Source: WFZT01 sp964398355 (GTDB lineage Bacteria; Hydrothermota; Hydrothermia; B15-G9; WFZT01). From it: a DNA stretch of 45,596 bases. The position numbers were made by a program, and so were the translations under genes. Positions 8,844 through 16,163 of this stretch are shown here, one piece after another. Location: NCBI GenBank assembly GCA_964398355.1, contig CAYNMM010000004.1:1-45596 (forward strand). Reading direction: 5' to 3'. Numbering within the stretch: position 1 is the stretch's first letter; every line of letters starts with the position of its first letter. The notes beneath the pieces are model-generated. The model was not told where the DNA came from, searched no databases, and saw nothing but the letters and a program-made list of their open reading frames with translations.

Positions 8844-8871
8844 AATATATTCACTCCAAACTAACTGTCAA
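8844..8871 (-). promoter_or_regulatory. promoter of the gld-like operon
   Basis: On the minus strand -35 TTGACA (8866-8871), a 16-bp spacer and -10 TATATT (8844-8849). The 5' UTR would be about 25-30 nt with a Shine-Dalgarno, unlike the leaderless genes elsewhere in the window. Confidence 0.65.
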
Positions 8872-9032
8872 ATCCATAGATTTAAGAAGAACTTGATGTA
8901 TGTATCCTTTCTTGCTGTTAATGAATTGTTTCTGTTATTTTTTACTGAGCGGATAGGTAGAATATCCACCTATGTCATGGGAAAAGAAGGGCAATTTCAC
9001 TTTGCATTCATTTAGAAGGTTATTCCATTTAG

Positions 9033-9061
9033 TTGACAATATAATTTGTTTTTGTTAATAT
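9033..9061 (+). promoter_or_regulatory. tRNA-Pro promoter
   Basis: -35 TTGACA (9033-9038), a 17-bp spacer and -10 TAATAT (9056-9061). Transcription would start about 10 nt before the mature tRNA 5' end. Confidence 0.7.
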
Positions 9062-9077
9062 TTCTGCACAACAAAGT

Positions 9078-9152
9078 CGGGGCGTAGCGCAGCCCGGTTA
9101 GCGCGCCTGCCTTGGGAGCAGGAAGTCGGTGGTTCAAATCCACTCGCCCCGA
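9078..9152 (+). tRNA. tRNA-Pro (TGG)
   Basis: Acceptor CGGGGCG pairs with CGCCCCG. The anticodon arm is CCTGC-CTTGGGA-GCAGG with anticodon TGG (9113-9115), and the T-arm contains GGTTCAAATCC. The discriminator is A. CCA is not encoded: the following bases are CTT. Confidence 0.96.
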
Positions 9153-9179
9153 CTTTAAAACTGCAAACGGAGGGGTTAA

Positions 9180-9620
9180 ATGAATGGCATCACATCCACC
9201 CTTGCGGTTAGTCTCTTCAAAGACCTTCTCTCTTCTATTGCCAAGAAAATTCCCCAGGCGAAGGAAGTCCTCGACAAAATCACGGAAGACCCCAAACTGG
9301 AGCTTGAGCTCGAAAAGTTGGCTCAGGAACGGCTAAAAATCGAGTTGGAAAGAGAGAAAATCGAACAGCAGGATAGAATGAGTGCGAGGGAACTTGCAAA
9401 AGTTGACGTTATGTCGGACAATTTTCTTTCCAAAAATATAAGACCCATCACATTGCTTGTGTTGCTCGGTATAATCCTTGTTGAAGTGATCCTGAGGAAA
9501 GACATCTCTCCGGAGTTGAAAAGCCTTGTGGAAATCGTGTTTGTATTTTACTTCGGTGGTAGATCTGCGGAGAAGATAACCGCATTGAGGGCAAAAAGTA
9601 AGATTGTGGCGAGGAATTAA
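9180..9620 (+). CDS. holin-like protein (GTA/3TM holin type)
   Basis: A 146-residue protein. Residues 1-35 form a possible amphipathic or membrane segment, and residues 40-75 are highly charged and probably coiled-coil. Two hydrophobic helices follow, near residues 83-105 (NIRPITLLVLLGIILVEVIL) and 115-130, then FGGRSAEKI. The charged linker, the RP before the first strong helix and the GGRSAEKI ending match the 3TM holin family of gene-transfer agents and prophages, whose members release particles by making membrane lesions. Start ATG has a GGAGGGG site 4-5 nt upstream. It stands alone after tRNA-Pro with no other phage gene in the window, and its stop overlaps kdsD by 4 bp. Confidence 0.6.
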   Translation: MNGITSTLAVSLFKDLLSSIAKKIPQAKEVLDKITEDPKLELELEKLAQERLKIELEREKIEQQDRMSARELAKVDVMSDNFLSKNIRPITLLVLLGIILVEVILRKDISPELKSLVEIVFVFYFGGRSAEKITALRAKSKIVARN

Positions 9621-10600
9621 ACCACTCTTTCACGCATAAGATCGTGGAGGTGGATGATTCCAACGGGCTTTCGTTCTTCATCAATAACAATGAGAGCGGT
9701 AACGCCGTATTTTTCCATTAGCCTTGCTGCTTTTGTAGCAAGCTCATCCGGGGTTATTACCTTTGGATTCCTTGTCATAACATCCCGTGCTCTCAATTTA
9801 AAAATATCCTTTTTGTTAACGAGCTCTCTCTCAAGTAATCTCCTTAGATCTCCATCAGTGAATACACCAACGACATGTCCATCTTTGTCCACAACACTTG
9901 TGATCCCTCTTTTAGATGTCATTTCAAGTATGACCTCTTCCATAGTTGCGTCTTCACTGACCACAGGAACGTACTTTTTCCCTGTGAGCATCATGTCTCT
10001 AACCTTAACCCAGATTTTCTTTCCGATTGCACCTCCAGGATGTAGCTCAGCGAAATCATTAAGTTTGAAATCTTTTTGATTTGCAAGAACAATAGCCATG
10101 GCGTCTCCTATAGCCATTGTAATGGTTGTTGAAACTGTAGGGGCTACGTCAAAAGGACATGCCTCTTTAACATCTGGAATTTCAATTAAAATATCTGCAT
10201 GTTTTGCCAGCTCTGAGTCACGGTTTGCGGTTATTGCAATTACTGGCAGATCCCACCTTTTGAACAATGGTATCAGGGTATTAAACTCATCTGAATTTCC
10301 ACTTTTTGAAATAGCCAGTACAACATCATCTTTACTCACAATACCAAGGTCTCCGTGCAGTGATTCGCTTGGATGCAGAAATATGGCTGGGGTACCAAGA
10401 CTTGTCATTGTTGCAGCTATCTTCTTTCCAACAATACCCGATTTGCCAATTCCGGTAACGATAACCCTACCCTTACTGGAGAGAATAGTCTCTACGGCCC
10501 GGACGAATTCATCTCCCAGAGTGTCAATCAGTTTTTCCAGTCCTACTTTTTCCTTCTCTATAACCTCTCTCGCAAGCTGTAAAATTTCTGGCTTATCCAT
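9617..10600 (-). CDS. kdsD: D-arabinose-5-phosphate isomerase (KdsD/KpsF)
   Basis: It interconverts ribulose-5-phosphate and arabinose-5-phosphate, the first step to Kdo for LPS. The 327-residue length is normal. The SIS domain (residues about 35-175) contains TGIGKSGIVGKKIAATMTS, the SESLHGDLG loop and AISKSGNSDE. Two CBS domains follow (about 205-260 and 270-325). An outer membrane with Kdo-bearing glycolipid is implied. Its start overlaps the thpR stop by 8 bp. Confidence 0.93.
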   Translation of the reverse strand: MDKPEILQLAREVIEKEKVGLEKLIDTLGDEFVRAVETILSSKGRVIVTGIGKSGIVGKKIAATMTSLGTPAIFLHPSESLHGDLGIVSKDDVVLAISKSGNSDEFNTLIPLFKRWDLPVIAITANRDSELAKHADILIEIPDVKEACPFDVAPTVSTTITMAIGDAMAIVLANQKDFKLNDFAELHPGGAIGKKIWVKVRDMMLTGKKYVPVVSEDATMEEVILEMTSKRGITSVVDKDGHVVGVFTDGDLRRLLERELVNKKDIFKLRARDVMTRNPKVITPDELATKAARLMEKYGVTALIVIDEERKPVGIIHLHDLMRERVV

Positions 10601-11147
10601 TCAATTTCACCACCTTGATCCTTTCGTATATCGGCCCTGTAGGGGTCAAGGTTGATTTAAAAAGTACTATTTCATCGATAAAGAAATCTGGTATATCAAG
10701 TTTTATCTCGAAATCACCTGGTTTATATCTTTTCCGCGGATTTTTTCTTGCACGGGCAATGGTTAGATGTGGAACGAACTCTTTTTTTTCTTTTTTGAAA
10801 CCCATCCTGGCAAGAGATGTTTCAATCTTACCTGCAAATTCCTTGATTTTCTCCGCTCCTTCTGCGACTTCGATCCAGAGAACACGAACCTCACCCCTAT
10901 CAAGAAACGCTTTAATACCCCCAAGTCTGATTTTCACCGGTCTAACATTTTTGAAGATTTTATCCAACTGATCTCCAATGGCTGAAACTTTTTTTTCTGG
11001 AATTTCTCCAAGAAATTTAAGTGTGATATGAAGATTTTTCTCACTTACCCACTTGAGCTCAGGTTTATCCTCAATTTCTTTTTTTAGAGACTTGTAAATA
11101 CTGGTCTTTATTTCTGGTGGGAACTCAAGGGCAATAAAGCAACGCAT
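10593..11147 (-). CDS. thpR: RNA 2',3'-cyclic phosphodiesterase (ThpR/LigT family)
   Basis: A 184-residue 2H phosphoesterase that opens 2',3'-cyclic RNA ends. Both HxT motifs are present: HITLKFLGEIP near residue 46 and HLTIARAR near residue 127. The N-terminus MRCFIALEFP is typical. No Shine-Dalgarno precedes the ATG. Instead a -10 box ends 8 nt upstream, so the mRNA is probably leaderless. It is the first gene of the thpR-kdsD pair. Confidence 0.9.
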   Translation of the reverse strand: MRCFIALEFPPEIKTSIYKSLKKEIEDKPELKWVSEKNLHITLKFLGEIPEKKVSAIGDQLDKIFKNVRPVKIRLGGIKAFLDRGEVRVLWIEVAEGAEKIKEFAGKIETSLARMGFKKEKKEFVPHLTIARARKNPRKRYKPGDFEIKLDIPDFFIDEIVLFKSTLTPTGPIYERIKVVKLNG

Positions 11148-11155
11148 GAGAAAAA

Positions 11156-11184
11156 ATTTTAAAGTTTTTCTCTGTTTAATTCAA
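11156..11184 (-). promoter_or_regulatory. thpR promoter (leaderless type)
   Basis: On the minus strand -35 TTGAAT (11179-11184), a 17-bp spacer and -10 TAAAAT (11156-11161). Only 8 nt separate the -10 from the ATG, so the transcript would start at or next to the start codon. Confidence 0.65.
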
Positions 11185-11366
11185 AGTTGATGTAGAAACT
11201 GTTTAAAGATTTATTGTGGAATTGTAGGTCGTTTAAAAATTCTCAAAACAATGTAAGCTGGTTATTTCATGGGAAAGATTATTAATAGACCGGAAGGCTA
11301 AAAGTTTGTGAGGGATTTTCAAATTGATTTTAGGTCTACGATTCTGAGGGTGAGGAGGTCCTATAA

Positions 11367-11438
11367 ATGTTTTACAGTATTAGCCATTTTTATCCTCCCG
11401 CAAAGCAGAAAGAGATTAATTGCAGGATGTCTGCTTAA
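11367..11438 (+). CDS. short upstream ORF 1 (23 codons, Phe/Tyr pairs)
   Basis: It starts with ATG 8 nt after a strong GAGGAGG (11352-11358) and begins MFYSISHFYPP, so two Phe-Tyr pairs occur in the first nine codons. Its 3' part overlaps a terminator-like hairpin (11414-11440). A CCTCCTC at 11448-11454 could pair with its Shine-Dalgarno. It lies about 400 bp upstream of aroF on the same strand. It may be a second regulatory peptide for aromatic amino acids, but the stall-hairpin geometry does not fit simple attenuation. I did not find a clear promoter for it. Confidence 0.35.
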   Translation: MFYSISHFYPPAKQKEINCRMSA

Positions 11439-11446
11439 TCCTTTTT
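11414..11446 (+). terminator. intrinsic terminator within/after short ORF 1
   Basis: GATTAA (11414-11419) pairs with TTAATC (11435-11440), and GCAG (11422-11425) with CTGC (11431-11434), with a 2-nt bulge and a 5-nt loop. TTTTT follows at 11442-11446. AAGCAG at 11403-11408 could compete for CTGCTT. Confidence 0.5.
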
Positions 11447-11566
11447 CCCTCCTCTTTTAGGCGTAGAAAAGTGAAATAGGTGGAGATTCTGCAAAGTTAT
11501 GCTTGAGGAAGTTAAAAAAACAAAATCCCGTTTTTTTAATCATTTTTTGAACTTCTTTTCCGGGGG

Positions 11567-11596
11567 TTGAATTTTTATTCAGGTGTGTTTTATCAT
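11567..11596 (+). promoter_or_regulatory. promoter of the aro leader
   Basis: -35 TTGAAT (11567-11572), an 18-bp spacer and -10 TATCAT (11591-11596). The leader ATG is 9 nt further on, the same near-leaderless geometry seen at other genes here. Confidence 0.5.
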
Positions 11597-11605
11597 TATA
11601 CCACG

Positions 11606-11668
11606 ATGGGTTCTGTAAGGTTTTATTTTACTCGATTTTATTACTATCCCCTCATAGAGAGGGGATAG
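11606..11668 (+). CDS. aro operon leader peptide (20 aa, Phe/Tyr-rich)
   Basis: ATG at 11606, TAG at 11666-11668. Codons 5-15 spell RFYFTRFYYYP: three Phe and four Tyr among nine consecutive codons (6-14; 11621-11647). The aromatic codons end exactly where the first arm of the leader hairpin begins (11644), and the stop codon lies in the second arm. The peptide lies 100 bp upstream of the aroF DAHP synthase gene. This is what is expected of a leader peptide that senses charged tRNA-Phe and tRNA-Tyr. It has no Shine-Dalgarno and is probably read from a near-leaderless transcript. Confidence 0.75.
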   Translation: MGSVRFYFTRFYYYPLIERG

Positions 11669-11755
11669 GGGAACCCATCTATCCCACTGAATAACCTTTT
11701 ATCCCCATCCCTTCTCGAATAAGAGAAACAGAGAAGAGGTGGGGATTTTTATTTT
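11644..11755 (+). promoter_or_regulatory. transcription attenuator of the aro operon
   Basis: Four segments can form alternative stems. Segment 1 (11644-11653) pairs with segment 2 (11659-11668) over 10 bp with a 5-nt loop. Segment 3 (11701-11716) pairs with segment 4 (11731-11746) over 16 positions with one C-A mismatch and one G-U, followed by TTTTTATTTT: an intrinsic terminator. Segment 2 (GGGGATA, 11661-11667) can instead pair with TATCCCC (11700-11706) in segment 3, which would prevent the terminator. A ribosome stalled at the Tyr/Phe codons would cover segment 1 and favour 2:3 (read-through). One reaching the stop would cover 1 and 2 and allow 3:4 (termination). Confidence 0.75.
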
Positions 11756-11770
11756 AAGGAGGTTTTTAAA

Positions 11771-12814
11771 ATGGTGATCGTACTAAAAAAGGGTGCTGGT
11801 CACAGGGAAATAGAAAAAGTGAAGTCCATAGTGGAGGGAATGGGCTTCAAAGTGCATGTCTCTGTGGGTGAGGAGAGGACGATAATCGGTATAATCGGAG
11901 ATGAAAGAAAGCTCGCACGAGAGAGAGTTGAAAGTCTTGACTGTGTTGAAAATGTCATAACGATACTGAAGCCTTTCAAGCTGGCGGCAAGAGAGATGAA
12001 GCCAGAAGGCACAATCGTTGAAGTTAAAGGTGAACGAATAGGAAATGGTAACTTTTTTGTTATTGCTGGCCCTTGTTCTGTAGAATCCTATGAACAGGTG
12101 ATGGAGATTGCTCATTTTGTGAAGGAACATGGTGCCCGTGCTCTAAGAGGTGGTGCATTCAAGCCAAGGACATCTCCGTATTCGTTCCAGGGATTGGGTG
12201 TAAAAGGACTCGAATATTTAAAGGAAGCAGGTGAAAAATATGGTTTACCAGTAGTGACTGAAGTTATGAATACGGAGCTTGTCCCCCTTGTGGCCGAATA
12301 TGCTGATATCCTCCAGATAGGTGCAAGAAATATGCAGAATTTTGCACTACTGAAGGCTGTTGGTAAAACCCACAAACCTGTGCTTCTAAAGAGAGGATTA
12401 ATGGCAAAAATCGAGGAATTTTTGCTTGCCGCAGAATATATACTTGCTGAAGGGAACCCAAACGTCATTTTGTGTGAACGTGGAATTAGAACATTTGAGA
12501 CTTATACACGGAACACACTTGATATATCAGCGGTTCCATTGATAAAACAGTTAAGTCATTTGCCTATATTGGTGGATCCTTCACACGCTGCTGGCAAAAG
12601 GGAACTCGTACCTCCACTTGCCAAAGCCTCTCTCGCTGTTGGTGCTGATGGCATAATGGTTGAAGTTCACATGAATCCTGAGAAAGCTCTCTCTGATGGC
12701 AGGCAGACACTTGATTTTCAACAATTTGCACAGATGATGGAAGATTTAAAAGAAATTGGAGAGGTTCTTGGTAAAAAAATTGTCCCTGAAAAAGCCGGGG
12801 TAAGTGTTTTTTAG
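11771..12814 (+). CDS. aroF: 3-deoxy-7-phosphoheptulonate (DAHP) synthase with regulatory domain
   Basis: It condenses PEP and erythrose-4-phosphate, the first step of the shikimate pathway. The protein has 347 residues. Residues 1-70 form a ferredoxin-like regulatory domain as in the Thermotoga enzyme, where Tyr and Phe inhibit. The catalytic barrel (about 85-335) shows FVIAGPCSVES, RGGAFKPRTSPYSFQG, QIGARNMQNF, LLKRG, LCERGIRTFE and DPSHAAGKR. A TAAGGAGG site precedes the ATG at a normal distance. It is the first gene of the aro operon and lies just after the attenuator terminator, so both transcription and activity appear to respond to aromatic amino acids. Confidence 0.95.
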   Translation: MVIVLKKGAGHREIEKVKSIVEGMGFKVHVSVGEERTIIGIIGDERKLARERVESLDCVENVITILKPFKLAAREMKPEGTIVEVKGERIGNGNFFVIAGPCSVESYEQVMEIAHFVKEHGARALRGGAFKPRTSPYSFQGLGVKGLEYLKEAGEKYGLPVVTEVMNTELVPLVAEYADILQIGARNMQNFALLKAVGKTHKPVLLKRGLMAKIEEFLLAAEYILAEGNPNVILCERGIRTFETYTRNTLDISAVPLIKQLSHLPILVDPSHAAGKRELVPPLAKASLAVGADGIMVEVHMNPEKALSDGRQTLDFQQFAQMMEDLKEIGEVLGKKIVPEKAGVSVF

Positions 12815-12816
12815 TC

Positions 12817-14067
12817 ATGTGTGTCAGAGGAGAAATTGAAGTTGTTTCGGATAAGTCAATAAGTCATAGGGCTCTGATTCTTCCGGCACTTTCTTCTGGT
12901 GAAAGCTTTGTTGAAAATCTTTCTCCATCGGATGATGTCGCAAGAACCCGTAGCATTATTGAGGCTCTTGGTACAAAAGTTGAGAAAAAAGGTGGGGGAA
13001 TATTGATTAAAGGTGGAAATCTGCACGAGGCAGTTTTTCCATTGTACTCTGGGAACTCAGGTACAACTGTTAGGTTGATGATGGGAATGGTTGCTGGGCT
13101 TGGTCTTTTTTCAGTGTTCTATGGAGATGAATCTCTTACAAGACGCCCGATGAGAAGAGTTACCGTTCCTCTGTCACTGATGGGAGCAAAGATCATAGGA
13201 AGGAATAACGCCAATAATCTTCCCATTGCAGTTCAAGGTGGCAATTTAAATGGCATAAGATACGAACTTCCGGTTGCCTCTGCACAAGTTAAATCCTCTA
13301 TTCTACTTGCCGGTTTAAATGCGGAAGGAAAGACCGAAGTCATAGAACCAGCCCCCACGCGAGACCACACTGAGAGACTCCTTAATTCTATGGGAGCAAA
13401 AATAAAAAGAGATGGCAATAAAATTTCGATAGAAAAATCCGATTTATCACCGTTACGTCTGAGAGTCCCGGGTGATTTTTCAGCTGCCTCCTATTTCATA
13501 ACACTTGCAATTTTGCATCCAGGCTCAGATCTCATGATAAAAAACGTAAGTCTGAATCCTACACGCACAGGATACCTCAAAATTCTTGAAAAAATGGGAT
13601 GTAAAGTGGAAGTAAATCAAACTACGAGTGATCCGGAACCAGCCGGAGATATCTATGTCAAAACTTGTAGAGAGCTGCACGGTACAGTTATTGATGGAGA
13701 TTTGATTCCCCTCGCAATCGATGAACTTCCCCTTGTTGCTATTCTCGGTATTTTTTCTGAGGGGGAAACTGTTTTAAGGGATGCAAGAGAACTCAGATTT
13801 AAGGAGAGCGACAGAATAAATTCTATTGTCACAGAACTAAAAAAATTGGGCGTTAACATTGAGGAACTGCCCGATGGATTTATCGTCAGAAAATCAAATC
13901 TAACGAACTCAGCACGTCTTGATGCACATAATGATCACAGAATAGCTATGAGTCTCGCGATCCTATCTGTCTTAACGGATAGAGTTTTGGAGATTGAAGG
14001 CGCAGAATGGGTAAAAATTTCATTCCCTGATTTTTACGAAAAATTAAAAGAGGTTACCAGATGTTAA
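12817..14067 (+). CDS. aroA: 3-phosphoshikimate 1-carboxyvinyltransferase (EPSP synthase)
   Basis: It transfers the enolpyruvyl group of PEP to shikimate-3-phosphate. The 416-residue protein has DKSISHRALI near the N-terminus (residues 12-21), the SGNSGTTVRLMMG loop, the second-domain RDHTERLL and the final DHRIAMSLAI. The N-terminus is short, with VVSDKS where VPGDKS is usual. It begins 2 bp after the aroF stop and overlaps aroE by 7 bp. Confidence 0.94.
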   Translation: MCVRGEIEVVSDKSISHRALILPALSSGESFVENLSPSDDVARTRSIIEALGTKVEKKGGGILIKGGNLHEAVFPLYSGNSGTTVRLMMGMVAGLGLFSVFYGDESLTRRPMRRVTVPLSLMGAKIIGRNNANNLPIAVQGGNLNGIRYELPVASAQVKSSILLAGLNAEGKTEVIEPAPTRDHTERLLNSMGAKIKRDGNKISIEKSDLSPLRLRVPGDFSAASYFITLAILHPGSDLMIKNVSLNPTRTGYLKILEKMGCKVEVNQTTSDPEPAGDIYVKTCRELHGTVIDGDLIPLAIDELPLVAILGIFSEGETVLRDARELRFKESDRINSIVTELKKLGVNIEELPDGFIVRKSNLTNSARLDAHNDHRIAMSLAILSVLTDRVLEIEGAEWVKISFPDFYEKLKEVTRC

Positions 14068-14876
14068 GATTGGGTTTACTTGGACATCCTCTTGCTCACA
14101 GTTTTTCCTCCAGTCTATTCTCGTGTCTAAACAAACGTTTTGGTCTCCCGGTAAATTATGAAAATTTTGATATTCCTGCTGAAAAAGTAGGGGAGTTTTT
14201 CAATTTCGCCATTGAAAATCTCGATGGTTTTAACATAACAGTCCCATATAAAATTAAACCTTTTGAATTTCCTGAACTTTTTACATTTGATGAAGCTGCT
14301 ATTGAGATTGGAGCCATCAATGTAGTCAGATGCTCACCGGACGGGTTGAAGGGATACAACACGGATTATGTTGGTTTTATTAAACCGATAGAGGATAGAG
14401 CAATTAGAACTGCATTGGTTTTTGGGGCTGGTGGTGCTGCAAGAGCTGTAATCTACTCCCTCTCAGGCAAAAAAGTCCTACTATTTAATCGAACCCGTGA
14501 ACATGCCGAGGAAATAACTAAAAGATTTAAAAATGTTATCATCGTAAAAGATATTCAAGAAGCTATGGAAAAGGCTGATTTAATAGTAAATGCCACGACA
14601 CTTGGATTAAATGGTGAGGAGTTTTATCCTTTGAGGGAGATAGAGATCGATGGTCTATCAGGTAAATTGTTTTACGATCTCATTTATAATCCTCCAATTA
14701 CAGACTTTTTAAAGTTTGGTATCGAGCATGGTGCTGAGGTTATAAATGGGTTTAAGATGTTGATGTACCAGGCGATTGAGAATATAAAAATCTGGGCTGG
14801 TAAGAACCTTGAAAGGGAGGTTTTTGAATGCTCAAAATCCTTACAGCCGGTGAGTCACATGGAAAATATCTTGTAG
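14061..14876 (+). CDS. aroE: shikimate dehydrogenase
   Basis: It reduces 3-dehydroshikimate with NADPH. The 271-residue protein has LLGHPLAHSFSSSL at the substrate site, FNITVPYK with the catalytic lysine, GAINVV, GYNTDYVGF, the NADP-binding FGAGGAARAVIYSL followed by NRT, and the C-terminal NGFKMLMYQAI. Its 3' end overlaps aroC by 49 bp. Confidence 0.94.
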   Translation: MLRLGLLGHPLAHSFSSSLFSCLNKRFGLPVNYENFDIPAEKVGEFFNFAIENLDGFNITVPYKIKPFEFPELFTFDEAAIEIGAINVVRCSPDGLKGYNTDYVGFIKPIEDRAIRTALVFGAGGAARAVIYSLSGKKVLLFNRTREHAEEITKRFKNVIIVKDIQEAMEKADLIVNATTLGLNGEEFYPLREIEIDGLSGKLFYDLIYNPPITDFLKFGIEHGAEVINGFKMLMYQAIENIKIWAGKNLEREVFECSKSLQPVSHMENIL

Positions 14877-15958
14877 GCATTCTTGAGGGATTACCCGCCG
14901 GGATACAGATTAACCGGGAGTTTGTCGCCGATTATCTGCGTCGGAGGAGAGGAGGATACGGACGTGGAAGGCGAATGAATTTTGAGGCCGATGAATTTGA
15001 GATTATTGGTGGGGTGATCAAGGGGAAGACTACAGGGGCACCAGTGGCGGTTCTTATTAAAAATTCCGGTAGGAGAGAGCTCGACAGAGAGCCTAAACGT
15101 ACCATTCCACGACCTGGACACGCTGATTTTGCTGGAGCTCTGAAATTTGATATGGCAGATGATTTTGTACCGATAATTGAAAGAAGTAGTGCAAGAGAGA
15201 CAGCTGTAAGAACTGCCGTTCTCGCTTTTACCGTCAGATTCCTCCAGGAACTTGGAATTAAAGTGCTTGGATACTCAATTTCCATCGGTAATGTCCGGGT
15301 CGAAAATGTAAAGTATGATCCTCTTCAAATTGAAAAACACAGGGATAAGTCTATTTTTTATTTTCCTGTACCCGGATATGATGATCTGGCAAGGAAGTTA
15401 GTGGATGAAATCATGGATAAAGGTGATACACTTGGGGGAGTTTTTGAAGTAAGTGCGTTTAACCTGCCACCTGGTTTAGGAAGTCACACTGATCCTGATC
15501 GAAAGCTGGATGGAAGGCTTGCTTCAGTAATTATGAGCTTGAATGCGGTAAAAGGGGTGGAAATAGGTCAGGGAATTGAGATTTCTAAATTGACCGGCAG
15601 TAAAGTTATAGACGAATTTGTAATTTCTAAAGGAGTTAGAAGAACAACGAATAACCTTGGTGGCCTTGAGGGTGGAATGACAAATGGTGAACCGCTCATT
15701 GTTCGGGGTTATATGAAACCCATATCGACCATGAGAAATCGGAGAATGAGCTTTGACTTTTCTACGTTGAAGCAAAGCCAGGCCCCCTACATACGTTCAG
15801 ACACAGTTGTGGTACCAGCAGCTTCTGTGATCGCTGAGACTCTTGTGTCATTTGTACTGGCAAACGCAATTCTCGAAAAATTTGGCGGAGATACTTTGAA
15901 AGATGTAAAAAGCTCTTTAGAACATTATAACAATAGGATAAAAAAATACTTTCGGTGA
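14828..15958 (+). CDS. aroC: chorismate synthase
   Basis: It forms chorismate from EPSP using reduced FMN. The 376-residue protein starts MLKILTAGESHGKYLVGILEG, which anchors the ATG despite the long overlap with aroE. Family motifs include RRRGGYGRGRRMNFEAD, GRRELDREPKRTIPRPGHADFAGALKF, SSARETAVRTA and MRNRRMSFDFSTLKQSQAPYIRSDTVVVPAASV. It is the last gene of the aro operon; aroB, aroD/Q and aroK must lie elsewhere. Confidence 0.95.
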   Translation: MLKILTAGESHGKYLVGILEGLPAGIQINREFVADYLRRRRGGYGRGRRMNFEADEFEIIGGVIKGKTTGAPVAVLIKNSGRRELDREPKRTIPRPGHADFAGALKFDMADDFVPIIERSSARETAVRTAVLAFTVRFLQELGIKVLGYSISIGNVRVENVKYDPLQIEKHRDKSIFYFPVPGYDDLARKLVDEIMDKGDTLGGVFEVSAFNLPPGLGSHTDPDRKLDGRLASVIMSLNAVKGVEIGQGIEISKLTGSKVIDEFVISKGVRRTTNNLGGLEGGMTNGEPLIVRGYMKPISTMRNRRMSFDFSTLKQSQAPYIRSDTVVVPAASVIAETLVSFVLANAILEKFGGDTLKDVKSSLEHYNNRIKKYFR

Positions 15959-16127
15959 GAATTTCCCACTTTAGAAATCTCCGAAGATCCCAGATGAAGA
16001 AGAATCAGTGATATGGTATACTTGCAGAAAATTTAATATATCTATCCCAGTATCTGGACCCTGGTTTTCAGGATGAAGTATTTTTTTGACGGTTCCCCCC
16101 TTTGATCTATCCGTGGATTCAGGTTGC

Positions 16128-16156
16128 TTGAAAGGTTAATCCTTATAGGTTAAATT
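16128..16156 (+). promoter_or_regulatory. promoter of the NRAMP-like gene (leaderless type)
   Basis: -35 TTGAAA (16128-16133), a 17-bp spacer and -10 TAAATT (16151-16156). The ATG at 16164 is 7 nt after the -10. I saw no known metal riboswitch in the 200 bp between aroC and this gene. Confidence 0.5.
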
Positions 16157-16163
16157 GGGAATC

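Noticed and set aside
15959..16160. Metal riboswitch before the NRAMP-like gene
   Set aside because: No yybP-ykoY or other known riboswitch core was seen, and the promoter lies too close to the start codon to leave room for one.
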